From the NCBI RefSeq assembly GCF_001583495.1, contig NZ_LQAQ01000111.1:269034-333033 (forward strand): a DNA stretch of 64,000 bases, written 5' to 3'. The notes below the pieces were generated by a model. The model did not search any database. It saw only the letters and a program-made list of their open reading frames with translations, and was not told the origin of the DNA. Numbering within the stretch: the first letter of the stretch is position 1; every line of letters starts with the position of its first letter. The position numbers and the translations under genes are program-made. This stretch comes from Flammeovirga sp. SJP92 (GTDB lineage Bacteria > Bacteroidota > Bacteroidia > Cytophagales > Flammeovirgaceae). Shown piece by piece: positions 46,312 through 56,597 of this stretch.

Positions 46312-47691
46312 ATGAAACAACTTTTTTTACTGATACTCCTTTCTTTATTAGTAGGGTGTAAATCTAATAAATATGAAGAGCAAGACTTATCAGATCTTTC
46401 AAATGAAGATCAAGAAATTTTAAGAGATGTTTTTTATAAACTTACTCCAGATAGACTATTAAAAAAATATACTTTGGATAAGTATATAAATATGTATACT
46501 AAAATAGAAAATTCAAAAATAGTTTATTTAAGTCTTTTTTATTTCTCAGATGCGGAGAGAGTAGATCAATTAGATGAATCTTTGTCAAGATTAAGAAAAA
46601 TCAAAACATTAAATAAATTAAAACTAAGAAACTTTTCTTATATCCCTGATATTTTTAAAACAATAGAAGTAGAAAGTCTGGTTCTTTATAATAAGGAAGA
46701 TAGTTTAGTTTCTTACACAGGTTTAGAAGAGCTGAAAGGTTTGAAAGATCTTTTAGTTATTCGTCCAGAAGCAACAGTTAATTTTCCTACTTATGTTTAC
46801 ACATTGGAAAATCTTGAGATTATTGATATCAGTCAAAAGTCTCTAAGGGAAGTACCACCCGAAATAGTATCCCTTAAGAATTTAAAGAAGCTAGAAATTC
46901 GTTCTGACAGTCTGGAGTATATTTGTCCAGAAGTAGCTCAACTCAGTAAATTAGAAAAATTACATATTGGGAGTCCTAAATTAAAATCGTTACCTAGTTC
47001 ATTAAGTCAATTAAAGAAGCTAGAAGAGTTTAAGCTATTTTGTTCACTACCAGAACTTCCTGAATGTATAGCAGGTATGGAAAGTTTAAGCGGGTTAATT
47101 ATCAAAAATAATAAAATACCTACCATTACATCAGTACCTGATTTTATAGGAGAGCTGACTAATTTACGATATTTATCTTTAGAGGCGGATAGTTTAAAAA
47201 GTATTTCAAAAGAATTGTCAAAAACAAAACTGAGAACATTTGCAATAACCAATTCAGCACAGGAAATAGATTTTCCTATTGAACTGTCTTCATTACCAAT
47301 AGAGTATTTGTATTTAAATAATTTACATCTTACAAAAACTCCTGAATTTATTAATAATTTTAAAAAAATGAAGAGGTTAGATATTTCTAAAAATAGAATC
47401 ACAGAGTTTCGAGGTCCTGAAAATATTGAAACATGGAAACATTTAGACTATTTGGATCTCTCCGATAATGTGATCCCTACTTTACCCAAAGATATAGGGA
47501 AATGTTCCAAGCTACGGATATTGAAAGTAGAATATAACCGCCTAAAAACTCTACCAAAATCTATTGGTAATCTTCATGATTTAAATATTTACTGGATGGG
47601 AAATCCATGGGAAAGCCTCCCCTCTGAAATATGCGATACTGTTAAAGATTTTAGAGACGGTAATAAAATGAATTTTACCACCAGTTTGTGA
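46312..47691 (+). CDS. Leucine-rich repeat lipoprotein
   Basis: 459 residues. The signal ends in lipobox LLVGC. Ten or more leucine-rich repeats follow, of the form LENLEIIDISQKSLREVPPE, LEKLHIGSPKLKSLPSSLS and LRILKVEYNRLKTLPKSIG. The repeats resemble the bacterial type with L..LP signatures, giving a binding surface and no catalysis. It may be displayed at the cell surface. The N-terminal 80 residues are different and unknown. The coding DNA is A/T-rich. Convergent with deoD, with a shared terminator. Confidence 0.88.
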   Translation: MKQLFLLILLSLLVGCKSNKYEEQDLSDLSNEDQEILRDVFYKLTPDRLLKKYTLDKYINMYTKIENSKIVYLSLFYFSDAERVDQLDESLSRLRKIKTLNKLKLRNFSYIPDIFKTIEVESLVLYNKEDSLVSYTGLEELKGLKDLLVIRPEATVNFPTYVYTLENLEIIDISQKSLREVPPEIVSLKNLKKLEIRSDSLEYICPEVAQLSKLEKLHIGSPKLKSLPSSLSQLKKLEEFKLFCSLPELPECIAGMESLSGLIIKNNKIPTITSVPDFIGELTNLRYLSLEADSLKSISKELSKTKLRTFAITNSAQEIDFPIELSSLPIEYLYLNNLHLTKTPEFINNFKKMKRLDISKNRITEFRGPENIETWKHLDYLDLSDNVIPTLPKDIGKCSKLRILKVEYNRLKTLPKSIGNLHDLNIYWMGNPWESLPSEICDTVKDFRDGNKMNFTTSL

Positions 47692-47744
47692 TTAATATAG
47701 AAGCAATAGAGTTGTGTTCATTCTCTTTTTGAATCAATATCAAT

Positions 47745-47785
47745 AAAAAAAAGAGGTAAAAGTCATTCAACTTTTACCTCTTTTT
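47745..47785. terminator. Bidirectional terminator between the LRR gene and deoD
   Basis: A perfect 16-bp inverted repeat (47748-47763 and 47770-47785) with an A-run on one side and a T-run on the other. It can end transcription from both convergent genes. Confidence 0.9.
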
Positions 47786-47804
47786 AGTTTTATAAAAATG
47801 CTTC

Positions 47805-48515
47805 TTATAAACCATCAATTGCAGTTTCTAAAGCGATCTCCATCATATCTGTGAACGTATTTTGGCGATCTTCAGAACTTAATTCTTCACCTGTCACTAA
47901 ACTATCACTTACAGTAAGGATAGTTAAAGCGTGAGCGTTGAATTGAGCAGCGATAGTGTAAAGTGCAGTTGTTTCCATTTCAACGGCTAAAACACCGTAT
48001 TTAGCCCATTTTTTCCACTCGTCAGCATCATCACCATAGAAAGTGTCTGATGATAAAACGTTACCGTTGAAAGGCTTGATACCTTTTTCTTTCGCGATTT
48101 GATTGGCTTTTGCAATCATTTCGAAGTCAGCGGCAGGAGAGTAGTCTTTACCACCGAAACGGTTTTGGTTGAAAGAAGAATCAGTAGAAGCAGACATCGC
48201 AAAAACTAAATCTCTTGGCTTGATGTGCGGTTGCATAGAACCACAGCTACCTACACGGATTAATTTTCTAACACCAAATTCAGTCACCAATTCGTGAGCG
48301 TAGATACCGATAGAAGGGATACCCATACCTGAACCTTGAACTGAAATTTTATGACCTTTGTAAGTACCAGTGTAACCCAACATTCCACGAACGTTGTTGT
48401 ATTGTACAGGGTTTTCTAAGTAGTTTTCAGCGATGAATTTTGCACGAAGCGGATCGCCAGGCATTAAAACTACTTCTGCTATATCTCCAGGTTTTGCACC
48501 AATATGAATACTCAT
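47805..48515 (-). CDS. deoD: Purine-nucleoside phosphorylase
   Basis: 236 residues, the length of hexameric bacterial PNP. Cleaves purine (deoxy)ribonucleosides to base and (deoxy)ribose-1-phosphate. Landmarks are [37 protein letters not shown], the VEMETT substrate site and catalytic Asp204 in VSDSLVTG. It is the last gene of the deo cluster, 19 bp after deoB. A bidirectional terminator follows. Confidence 0.96.
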   Translation of the reverse strand: MSIHIGAKPGDIAEVVLMPGDPLRAKFIAENYLENPVQYNNVRGMLGYTGTYKGHKISVQGSGMGIPSIGIYAHELVTEFGVRKLIRVGSCGSMQPHIKPRDLVFAMSASTDSSFNQNRFGGKDYSPAADFEMIAKANQIAKEKGIKPFNGNVLSSDTFYGDDADEWKKWAKYGVLAVEMETTALYTIAAQFNAHALTILTVSDSLVTGEELSSEDRQNTFTDMMEIALETAIDGL

Positions 48516-48534
48516 TTTTTTCTAATTTTTTCGA

Positions 48535-49680
48535 TTATAAAATCATTGAAGCGAAACTACCGTTAGCTGTAGTTTCTCCTAGTAAAACATCCTCAATTGT
48601 AGTTCCGATATCTGCGAAAGTAGAGCGGAAACCAATATTGACAGGTTTTACTTTTTTACCATAGATAAGAATTGGAATATGTTCTCTCGTATGATCTGTT
48701 CCTTTGAAAATAGGATCGTTACCATGATCTGCAGTGATGATCAATAAGTCGTCATCATTCATTGCTGCAGTGATTTCAGGTAATCGCTGATCAAAGTATT
48801 CCAAGGCGTCTCTATAGCCAATCAGATCTCTTCTATGGCCGAAAAGCATATCGAAATCTACAAGGTTAGTGAAGATTAAACCTTCATTGTCTTGCTTAAG
48901 GAATTCGATTGTTTTATCAATTCCTTCTGCATTACTTTTTGTGTAAGTGTGTTCTGTAAAACCTTTACCTGCATAGATATCAAAGATTTTACCCACACCA
49001 ATACTATCTTTTCCGGCTGCTTTAATTCTTGTAAGCATGTTATCAGCAGGCTCCAAAGAATAATCGTGACGGTTAGAAGTACGTTGGTAATCTCCGTTGC
49101 TTCCCACAAAAGGTCTAGCAATGACACGCCCTACGCCCAATTGCTCACGAGCAATCTCACAATATTTATAAAGGTCTTCCAAAGGAACAACCTCTTCATG
49201 TGCGGCAATTTGGAATACAGAATCTGCTGATGTATAAATAATCAGTTTTCCTGTAGCTACATGCTCATCACCTAATTCATTGATGATGGCAGTTCCTGAA
49301 GCCACTTTATTTCCGATAGTCCCTTTACCCGTTGCTTTTTCAAATGCTTCCATGATATCAGCAGGGAAACCATTGGGATAAGTAGGGAAAGGCTCTGTTA
49401 AAATCTGTCCTGCAATTTCCCAGTGACCTGTAGTAGTGTCTTTTCCATGAGAAACTTCCTTGGCTTTTCCATAAGCAGCAGAAGTTGTACCCATTGGAGG
49501 AAGACCATACAAAGGAGCAATGTTACCAAGTCCCATTTCATGCATATTTGGAATATCCAAACCAGCACTGTCAGCAATGTGACCTAACGTGTTTGCACCT
49601 CTATCACCGTATTCGTCGGCATCGGCACTGAAACCAATACCTACACTATCTAAAACGATTAAGGCAACTCTTTTTACCAT
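48535..49680 (-). CDS. deoB: Phosphopentomutase
   Basis: 381 residues. Moves phosphate from C1 to C5 of (deoxy)ribose for entry to deoC. An alkaline-phosphatase-like fold with two metal ions: IVLDSVGIGFSADADEYGD, NTLGHIADS, the HGKDTTTGHWE block and, near the end, ITADHGNDPIFKGTDHTREH. Between deoC (18 bp) and deoD (19 bp) on the same strand, so part of one transcript. Confidence 0.96.
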   Translation of the reverse strand: MVKRVALIVLDSVGIGFSADADEYGDRGANTLGHIADSAGLDIPNMHEMGLGNIAPLYGLPPMGTTSAAYGKAKEVSHGKDTTTGHWEIAGQILTEPFPTYPNGFPADIMEAFEKATGKGTIGNKVASGTAIINELGDEHVATGKLIIYTSADSVFQIAAHEEVVPLEDLYKYCEIAREQLGVGRVIARPFVGSNGDYQRTSNRHDYSLEPADNMLTRIKAAGKDSIGVGKIFDIYAGKGFTEHTYTKSNAEGIDKTIEFLKQDNEGLIFTNLVDFDMLFGHRRDLIGYRDALEYFDQRLPEITAAMNDDDLLIITADHGNDPIFKGTDHTREHIPILIYGKKVKPVNIGFRSTFADIGTTIEDVLLGETTANGSFASMIL

Positions 49681-49698
49681 AGTAATAGTAGTTATTTT

Positions 49699-50364
49699 CT
49701 AGTAGCTGCCTTCGTCGGCAGTACCACCTGAGATAATTTTAATTCCGCTAGATGTACCCAAACGAGTTACACCCATGTCGATGTATTTTTGAGCAGTTTC
49801 ATAATCACGAACACCACCAGAAGCTTTCAATTGAGCTTTACCAGCTACAGCGTCTTTCATGATTTGAATGTCTTCGTAAGTTGCTCCACCTGTTCCAAAG
49901 CCAGTAGAAGTTTTCACGAAGTCAGCGTTAGCATTGATAGAAAGCTTAGAAGCTTCAGCAATTTGCTCTTTTGATAAGTAACAAGTCTCAATGATTACTT
50001 TAAGAACTCTATCACCAACCACTTTCTTTAATTCGCTAATTTCATTTTGAACATACGCATGATCACCGTCCAACATTCTACCAACGTTGATGACCATATC
50101 TATTTCGTCAGCACCGTTTTCGATGGCTGTTTTTGTTTCAAAAATTTTAGATGCAGTATCCATTTGACCTAATGGAAAACCAACAACAGAACATACCGCC
50201 ACATCAGAACCCTCAGTTTCTTTCTTAGCTAACGGTACATAACCCGAATTAACACAAACAGAGAAAAAGTGATGTTCCTTTGCTTCTTTACAAAGTTGAA
50301 CAATTTGGGCATTTGTAGCATTAGCTGCTAATAATGTGTGGTCAATATATTTTGCAATACTCAT
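49699..50364 (-). CDS. deoC: Deoxyribose-phosphate aldolase
   Basis: About 221 residues from ATG 50364; a further ATG at 50391 is in frame but adds nine residues unlike the family, and the conserved start is MSIAKYIDHTLL. Splits deoxyribose-5-phosphate into acetaldehyde and glyceraldehyde-3-phosphate. The Schiff-base Lys is in ADFVKTSTGF, with EIDMVINVG and LKASGGVRD as other active-site parts. A 156-bp gap separates it from the upstream pdp gene, so an internal promoter is possible. Confidence 0.95.
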   Translation of the reverse strand: MSIAKYIDHTLLAANATNAQIVQLCKEAKEHHFFSVCVNSGYVPLAKKETEGSDVAVCSVVGFPLGQMDTASKIFETKTAIENGADEIDMVINVGRMLDGDHAYVQNEISELKKVVGDRVLKVIIETCYLSKEQIAEASKLSINANADFVKTSTGFGTGGATYEDIQIMKDAVAGKAQLKASGGVRDYETAQKYIDMGVTRLGTSSGIKIISGGTADEGSY

Positions 50365-50520
50365 AAGGAAATTTTTAGTGTTTATATGCAAATTAAGCTT
50401 CGCAAATTAATAATACGGTTTTATTATTTATGGCTGTAGTACTTATTAATTGTTATTGTTTTATACTTATTAAGAATCTTAATTAATATAATACAATTCG
50501 ATGTATACAAAAGTCAAAAA

Positions 50521-51825
50521 TTATTGAATATCAAGAATGATATTAGGAGTTCCAATGGATTCTGTAGAGAATTCATAAGCACTTTCTAATAATTCTTTTG
50601 CTTCCGACAATTTTTGATTTTCCTCTCTATAGTAAAGTGTAGCAAGCGTATCTCCTTTGCTGATTTGATCGCCAATTTTTTTGTTGAGCACTATACCTAC
50701 AGCGTGGTCAATTTTATCCTCTTTCGTTTCTCTTCCAGCACCAAGCATCATAGCTGCAATTCCTACTTTTTCGGCCATTAGAGCTGAAATACATCCAGAT
50801 TCTTTTGCTTTTAATTCAACTTGATGAGGAGCTGAAAGGAATTTCTCAGGGTTTTCGATGTAGGATGCATCGCCACCGCAGTCAGCCACAAAATCTCTTA
50901 AAACATTTACGGCTTCTCCAGTTTTTAATTTAGCAGTTGCTAGAGCAATACCTTCTTCAACTGTTTTAACATCACCTTTCTGTACCAAGGCAATTCCAGT
51001 AATCGTAGTGATCAGTTCTTCAAAATCTTTTGGCCCTTCACCTTTCAGTGATTGAATGGCTTCATAAACTTCCAATCCGTTTCCAACAGCATTCCCTAAA
51101 GGTTGTTCCATGCCACTGAGTACCACTTTTACTGTTCTACCAAACATTTCGCCAATATTTTTCATAATATTCGCTAATTTTTGAGCATCTTCAAGTGTTT
51201 TCATAAAGGCACCGTCACCTACTTTTACATCAAGGATAATTCCATCACTACGTACTGCAAGTTTTTTACTCATAATACTTGATGCAATTAGAGGATAACT
51301 ACTCACTGTACCTGTAACATCACGCAATGCATACAGTTTTTTATCTAAAGGCACAATGTTATCCGTCTGTCCCATAATTCCAACACCTGTGTGTTCAATG
51401 GTTTTGACCATAGCTTGTTCAGAGTCAGGAAATGTGAATCCAGGGATGGCGTCAAATTTGTCCAATGTACCACCTGTATGTCCTAAACCTTTACCAGACA
51501 TTTTTGCAGTTCCAATTCCGAAAGTAGCTAAAAGAGGAGCCAAGGCTATAGAAGTTTTATCTCCAACACCGCCAGTACTGTGTTTATCAATTAGGAATCG
51601 TGTAACTCCTTCTAATTCTATCAGTTGACCTGAATCTCTCATAGTTTTTGTCAGGGTTTTTAATTCCCCTTCAGAAAGGCCATTCAGATAGACTGCCATT
51701 AAAAAAGCGGACATTTGATAGTCAGTTACTTTTCCTTCCAGATAGTTAGATAGAAACTCTTGTAGCTCTTGATCAGATAAGAGAATTCCATCTCTCTTCT
51801 TTGTGATGATATCTACTGCTCTCAT
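50521..51825 (-). CDS. pdp: Pyrimidine-nucleoside/thymidine phosphorylase
   Basis: 434 residues. Cleaves thymidine and/or uridine to base and sugar-1-phosphate. Landmarks are the N-terminal helical domain (MSAFLMAVYLNGLSEGE), the phosphate-binding DKHSTGGVGDKTS and GKGLGHTGGTLDK, the SSIMSKK segment, and a C-terminal domain with GAGRETKEDKIDHAVG. The family cannot be told apart from deoA thymidine phosphorylase with certainty by eye, so pdp is a best guess. It opens the deo cluster, divergent from the HEAT-cyclophilin gene. Confidence 0.92.
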   Translation of the reverse strand: MRAVDIITKKRDGILLSDQELQEFLSNYLEGKVTDYQMSAFLMAVYLNGLSEGELKTLTKTMRDSGQLIELEGVTRFLIDKHSTGGVGDKTSIALAPLLATFGIGTAKMSGKGLGHTGGTLDKFDAIPGFTFPDSEQAMVKTIEHTGVGIMGQTDNIVPLDKKLYALRDVTGTVSSYPLIASSIMSKKLAVRSDGIILDVKVGDGAFMKTLEDAQKLANIMKNIGEMFGRTVKVVLSGMEQPLGNAVGNGLEVYEAIQSLKGEGPKDFEELITTITGIALVQKGDVKTVEEGIALATAKLKTGEAVNVLRDFVADCGGDASYIENPEKFLSAPHQVELKAKESGCISALMAEKVGIAAMMLGAGRETKEDKIDHAVGIVLNKKIGDQISKGDTLATLYYREENQKLSEAKELLESAYEFSTESIGTPNIILDIQ

Positions 51826-51893
51826 GTAAATCTTATTTTGATATCAAACTTTATTTTGGTTATTTTTATCAGTAATAAATTGATTCAGCGTAT

Positions 51894-53888
51894 ATGACAA
51901 AGCAAATATTACTTTTTCACTTAATTGTAATTAATCTTACAATTTTAAGTTGTACACAAAATGAGAACCTTCAGGAAGAAAAAATAATTCACTTTGATAA
52001 TAAGTTTGAAGATAAGCAAATTCGGGCGATTTATGATTTGAGAGATCAAAGAAATGCCTCCGAATTGGTAAAATTACTTCCTCAATTAGATAATTCATAT
52101 AAAATTGAAATTCTAACCGCTTTAGGGTCTGTTCAAGATACATTAGCATTAGCGTCTTGCAAAGAAATCTTGATGGGAGAGTATCCGTTGGATGTAAAAC
52201 TAGCGGCTGATTTTGCAATTGGACAAATTGGAGATCCTAGGTTAAATGATTTGTTGATTGATCTAATCATCAACTATCAAGACAAAAGTAAAGGCTTGGA
52301 AGTTCTCTTTGAAACTTTAGGAGAATGTGCCGATGAAAGAGCGGTGATTGTAATGTCACATTTCAATACCAAAGATGAATTAGTGAAAAGAGGTATTGTG
52401 AAAGGTCTTTATAGAGCATTAACCAGAAAAGGAATTCAGTCTTATGATGCGGCAGAACAAGTGATGAGAATTTTCACTTCCACAAAAGACACAGAAACTA
52501 GGGAATGGTGCAGTGCTTATTTTACAAGAATGGACTCCAAGCAAATGGTGGAGACTTTTAATTCTAACATCTTCAACCAAGCAAGAAGAGATACGTCAGC
52601 TTTAGTAAGAGCTAACTTTACACAAGCCATTGGTGTTTTTTCAAAAAGTAATGGAAGTTCAACTGCTCTTAAAAAAATCCTTCAGGATGAAAAAGATCCA
52701 TCAGTACTAGTCAATGCAATTTTGGCTACAAAGAAAGTTAAATACAATGGTGTTGTAGAAGAAACTGTTCCATTTTTAAATCATGAAAATGCTAGAGTTT
52801 CTATAAGTGCAGCAAAGGTATTATATGGTAAATTGGGTTGGAAAACTTCAAATGATGTTTATAAAGTAGCTCAAACTATCCAAAATAAAAACACTAGAGC
52901 TCTGACTTTGAAAGCAGTAATGAATGAGAGAAACAAGCAGAAGAATATTTATGAATACACGAAAGAGCTTTATGAAAATAGCAGTTCTGTGTATGAACAG
53001 TCGCTTTTGTTAGAGGCCATGAACGAATCGTCTCTAGGAAAATCTTTTGTACTTGATGTTTGGATAAATTCAAATGAAAAAGTCTTGCAGACAAAAGCGA
53101 TTGAGCTAGTGATGAATAATTATGATGGTAAAAAACATTTGAAGAAATCTGACGAAGCTCAATTGAAAGGAATTTTATCGGATGCTTTAAGAACTAAGGA
53201 TGTTGGACAACTTTATACTATAGGTGCATTTATGCAGAAAAATAACGAGAAGTTTGGTGATGCATTTCCTCCGGTGGCATTAATTGATAGTGTGAAAAAT
53301 AGTTTATCTCTTCCTTTGCAAGTAGAAGGTTATATTGAATTAGAGAAAACAATCGCAAAAATTCAAGGCTATGATTACCAACCTTCAAGTATTCCAAAAA
53401 AGAATGTGAGCATAAATTGGGAGAGCATCCAAAACATTAAACAAGACCAAGAAGTAGTAATTTCAACTTCAAAAGGGGATATCACAATCCAATTAAAAGT
53501 GGAAGAAGCACCTGCAACTGTTGCAATGTTTGTTGATTTAATTGAAAAGAAATTTTACGACAGCCTTTATTTCCACAGAGTCGTTCCAAACTTTGTGGTC
53601 CAAGGAGGAGATCCTAGAGGAGATGGGTTTGGAGGTTTAGAAACAACAATTCCTTCTGAATTTTCTTACCTGAAATATAAGGTTGGATCATTGGGTATTG
53701 CATCAGCCGGTAAGGATACAGAATCATGTCAGTTCTTTATGACAGAAGTGGCTACGCATCATTTAGATGGACGATATACCATTTTTGCAGAAATTGTAAA
53801 TGGCGTTGCAGTAATGAAATCTTTAGAGTATGGTGATCAGATTATTAAGGTCAATTTACAAAAAGATAATATCGCAGAGGTACAATAA
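51894..53888 (+). CDS. Lipoprotein with HEAT-like repeats and C-terminal cyclophilin domain
   Basis: 664 residues. A lipobox (LTILSC) marks an exported lipoprotein. Residues about 35-460 are helical repeats of HEAT type (SYKIEILTALGSVQDT, DVKLAADFAIGQIGD and similar). The last 160 residues form a cyclophilin-type peptidyl-prolyl isomerase: TSKGDITIQLKVEEAP, FYDSLYFHRVVPNFVVQGGD and CQFFMTEVATHHLDGRYTIF. The combination suggests a periplasmic folding helper with a scaffold. Same strand as the SPOR-like lipoprotein and menC. Confidence 0.88.
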   Translation: MTKQILLFHLIVINLTILSCTQNENLQEEKIIHFDNKFEDKQIRAIYDLRDQRNASELVKLLPQLDNSYKIEILTALGSVQDTLALASCKEILMGEYPLDVKLAADFAIGQIGDPRLNDLLIDLIINYQDKSKGLEVLFETLGECADERAVIVMSHFNTKDELVKRGIVKGLYRALTRKGIQSYDAAEQVMRIFTSTKDTETREWCSAYFTRMDSKQMVETFNSNIFNQARRDTSALVRANFTQAIGVFSKSNGSSTALKKILQDEKDPSVLVNAILATKKVKYNGVVEETVPFLNHENARVSISAAKVLYGKLGWKTSNDVYKVAQTIQNKNTRALTLKAVMNERNKQKNIYEYTKELYENSSSVYEQSLLLEAMNESSLGKSFVLDVWINSNEKVLQTKAIELVMNNYDGKKHLKKSDEAQLKGILSDALRTKDVGQLYTIGAFMQKNNEKFGDAFPPVALIDSVKNSLSLPLQVEGYIELEKTIAKIQGYDYQPSSIPKKNVSINWESIQNIKQDQEVVISTSKGDITIQLKVEEAPATVAMFVDLIEKKFYDSLYFHRVVPNFVVQGGDPRGDGFGGLETTIPSEFSYLKYKVGSLGIASAGKDTESCQFFMTEVATHHLDGRYTIFAEIVNGVAVMKSLEYGDQIIKVNLQKDNIAEVQ

Positions 53889-53951
53889 TATCCGCGAAAA
53901 ATGATAAATTTACCAATGTGTATATAATTCCAGGAGATAATTTACAGACAA

Positions 53952-55367
53952 ATGATATTTAGGTTTAACTATTTTTTTATTCTGCTTGCCTACAGTTTTG
54001 TGTTTTTCAGTTGCAGTGTAGAGCAATTTGATGAAGAGAAACCTTTTTCAATCAAAATATCCTCTTTTAGAGAATATGATGATGCAGAGAGGGCTTTTGA
54101 TAGAATCAAGGATCTTGGGGTTAAACCTTATATGATTTCACAGACTTCATCAGAAAATGGGAAATGGTTCCATATCATGGCGGGTACTGAAAAGTCGTTA
54201 GAGGATATATTATCATTGAAAATGAATATTGAGGACGACTTAAGATTGACAGGTCTTGAAATCCAGAATTATAATAAAATAGCAAAGGAGTTATATCCAG
54301 TCGATGATGATGACGATATTGAAAATTATCCTGTGACATGGCCTAGCCTTGATTTAATCGCACAGTTGCCTTTTTCAACCAATCATGTTCTTACTGATGT
54401 AAAATCGCTTCACTATTACAAAGATATTAGCCATAGAAGTAATAAAATCAGCAAGAACATTGACTTTGATTGGCCTCGTGGTTTATCTAGTCGAATGTTT
54501 GATAAAAACGTAGAGGAAATAGCAGAAGCTCGTTATTTTGATCCAATTTATAAAGATGAAGTAGTTGTACATGTTATCAAGCTTCATGAAAAACATGAAC
54601 TTGGTGAAGAGGTATCTAAAATGATAGCGGAGAAGATTTTGAATTCCAAGAAATACAACGTCAAGAAAATGGACTTTCATGACAGTAATAATAATTGGGG
54701 AATGAAAGGATATACCGTTACGATCAACCCAAGGGAACTGAAGTCTTATTTAGTACAGGAAAGTGCCTCAGGATTGCTGATTGCCTTGTTTCAGTCCACC
54801 AATAATGACATTAACCTTTTGAAGGGATTTGCATCAAAAATTGGAGAAGATAAGTCCATTGAAGATTACCATAGTTTAGGAAGAATACTTGGAGCTTTGC
54901 CTGATAATGTAGGATCTACAGAACGTTTGGTGGCTTTTAATTTTGAGACGAAGAAAAGTTTAAGAGGAAAAACGGCACTTTTGGAGGTAAAAGAAACAAA
55001 TGCTGATTTTCTATTTAATGATTCAGCAAAAGGTACAATTGTCTATCAGTTTGAAAATATCAATGATCAAGCAATAACTGATCGAATTTTCAAGAAAAGA
55101 TATTCTACTTACATCAATGATAGTAAGGTAGAAAAGCTACTTGTTGGAAGTCGTGATGCTTTTATTTATAAAATCAGAAGACGTAATCCTGAAACAAGAA
55201 GAATCGCCTATATGGCTGAGTCAATTATTTTCCAAAATGATAGATTGATTGGAAAAGTGTCTAATTATAGAGATGGTTTGTATTCAGATGCAGAATTGAT
55301 CCATAAACTTTCGTCATTACGTTTGGGTGAAAATTTTCAATTGAGTGAACCTAATAATGTTCTTTAA
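53952..55367 (+). CDS. Lipoprotein with SPOR-like N-domain, function unknown
   Basis: 471 residues. A lipobox (FVFFSC) is followed by a SPOR-like stretch (FSIKISSFREYDDAERAF, then LGVKPYMISQ) that in known proteins binds peptidoglycan denuded of stem peptides. The long remainder is mixed alpha/beta and not recognised. It lies 63 bp after the HEAT-cyclophilin gene and 2 bp before menC. Both neighbours are same-strand, so it is likely co-transcribed with menC; the biological link is not obvious. The SPOR assignment is moderate. Confidence 0.7.
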   Translation: MIFRFNYFFILLAYSFVFFSCSVEQFDEEKPFSIKISSFREYDDAERAFDRIKDLGVKPYMISQTSSENGKWFHIMAGTEKSLEDILSLKMNIEDDLRLTGLEIQNYNKIAKELYPVDDDDDIENYPVTWPSLDLIAQLPFSTNHVLTDVKSLHYYKDISHRSNKISKNIDFDWPRGLSSRMFDKNVEEIAEARYFDPIYKDEVVVHVIKLHEKHELGEEVSKMIAEKILNSKKYNVKKMDFHDSNNNWGMKGYTVTINPRELKSYLVQESASGLLIALFQSTNNDINLLKGFASKIGEDKSIEDYHSLGRILGALPDNVGSTERLVAFNFETKKSLRGKTALLEVKETNADFLFNDSAKGTIVYQFENINDQAITDRIFKKRYSTYINDSKVEKLLVGSRDAFIYKIRRRNPETRRIAYMAESIIFQNDRLIGKVSNYRDGLYSDAELIHKLSSLRLGENFQLSEPNNVL

Positions 55368-55369
55368 GA

Positions 55370-56422
55370 ATGTTGAAATTCGAATATGTAAAAAGGGAGT
55401 TGAGATTTAATTTTCCCGCTAAAACCTCAAGAGGTTCTATTTCTACTAAAGATTGCTTCTTGATTAAAGTGTATCACAAAGAGTCACCTGAAGTAACTGG
55501 ATGGGGGGAGTGTAACATTCTAAAAGGATTGAGTGTCGATGCGTTTTCTGATTATGAAGGTCGTTTGCAATCGATTTTAAATTTATGCAATACTTCCTTG
55601 GTAACCTTAGAAAACTTGAATGAATTTGTTGACAAGGAAAAATACCCCAGTATTTATTTCGGATTGGAAACAGCCTTGCTTGATCTTCAGCATGGAGGAC
55701 AAAAGATAATCTATCAAAATAGTTTTATTGAAGGTACACCTATTCCAATTAATGGATTGGTTTGGATGGGAGATAAGGCTTTCATGAAGGAACAGATTGA
55801 TAAGAAATTACAATTAGGTTTTGACTGTATAAAGATAAAAGTAGGGGCGCTTAACTTCCAAGATGAATTAGACCTGCTGAAATACATAAGAAAAGAGTTT
55901 ACCGCAGATAAAATCACTTTAAGAGTAGATGCTAATGGAGCTTTTAAAGTGGAGGAAGCATTAGAGAAATTAAATCAATTGTCGGCCTTTGATTTGCATT
56001 CTATTGAACAACCAATATGGGCGGGGCAAATTGATGAAATGGCATCACTTTGTGAAAAGACGCCAATACCAATAGCACTGGACGAAGAGTTGATTGGTGT
56101 TAAAAGTGAAGATCAGTTGAAGCTTCTAGAAACGATACAGCCTCAATATATCATTTTAAAACCTGCTTTGGTGGGTGGTTTGGAAGCATCAAAGCAATGG
56201 ATTACTTATGCGGAACAATTGAACATTCCATGGTGGATGACTTCTGCATTAGAATCTAATATTGGTTTGAATGCTATTGCTCAGTTTACAGCCAACTATA
56301 CAATAGACAAGCCACATGGCTTAGGAACAGGACAGCTCTATCACAATAACTACCCTTCACCGCTTACAGTAAATGACGGGACAATTTTTTACGATAAAAA
56401 CAGAGGGTGGGAAATTGAATAA
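55370..56422 (+). CDS. menC: o-Succinylbenzoate synthase
   Basis: 350 residues, enolase superfamily. Dehydrates SHCHC to o-succinylbenzoate in menaquinone synthesis. The family signs are GWGECNILKGL near the N-terminus, the base Lys in CIKIKVG, metal ligands in LRVDANGAF, SIEQPIWAG and ALDEELIG, the second Lys in ILKPALVGG, and WWMTSALESNIGLNA. This set is typical of Bacteroidota MenC; dipeptide epimerase or another member is less likely. It starts 2 bp after the SPOR-like gene stop. Other men genes are not adjacent. Confidence 0.85.
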   Translation: MLKFEYVKRELRFNFPAKTSRGSISTKDCFLIKVYHKESPEVTGWGECNILKGLSVDAFSDYEGRLQSILNLCNTSLVTLENLNEFVDKEKYPSIYFGLETALLDLQHGGQKIIYQNSFIEGTPIPINGLVWMGDKAFMKEQIDKKLQLGFDCIKIKVGALNFQDELDLLKYIRKEFTADKITLRVDANGAFKVEEALEKLNQLSAFDLHSIEQPIWAGQIDEMASLCEKTPIPIALDEELIGVKSEDQLKLLETIQPQYIILKPALVGGLEASKQWITYAEQLNIPWWMTSALESNIGLNAIAQFTANYTIDKPHGLGTGQLYHNNYPSPLTVNDGTIFYDKNRGWEIE

Positions 56423-56597
56423 ATGTTGCATGTTTTTTAGATTTTGTAATTCCTGAATGACATTTTATTACACATAAGAAACTGCGAACCTGATTTTAGC
56501 ACTGAATCTTTACCTTGCATCTATAATTTAATTTGCTTTCGCCCTGCTTCTTTCATTTTCTATTTGGAAGTAGTAGACCAATTAACCTTGAATTTAG

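Noticed and set aside
46164..46361. Short ORF before the LRR gene
   Set aside because: It overlaps the LRR gene start in another frame, and its translation has no domain or signal.
47007..47402. Antisense ORF in the LRR gene
   Set aside because: Long antisense frames are expected opposite repetitive leucine-rich sequence; no supporting motif.
55370..56422. Dipeptide epimerase
   Set aside because: The motif set, including ALDEELIG and WWMTSALESNIGLNA, fits o-succinylbenzoate synthase better.
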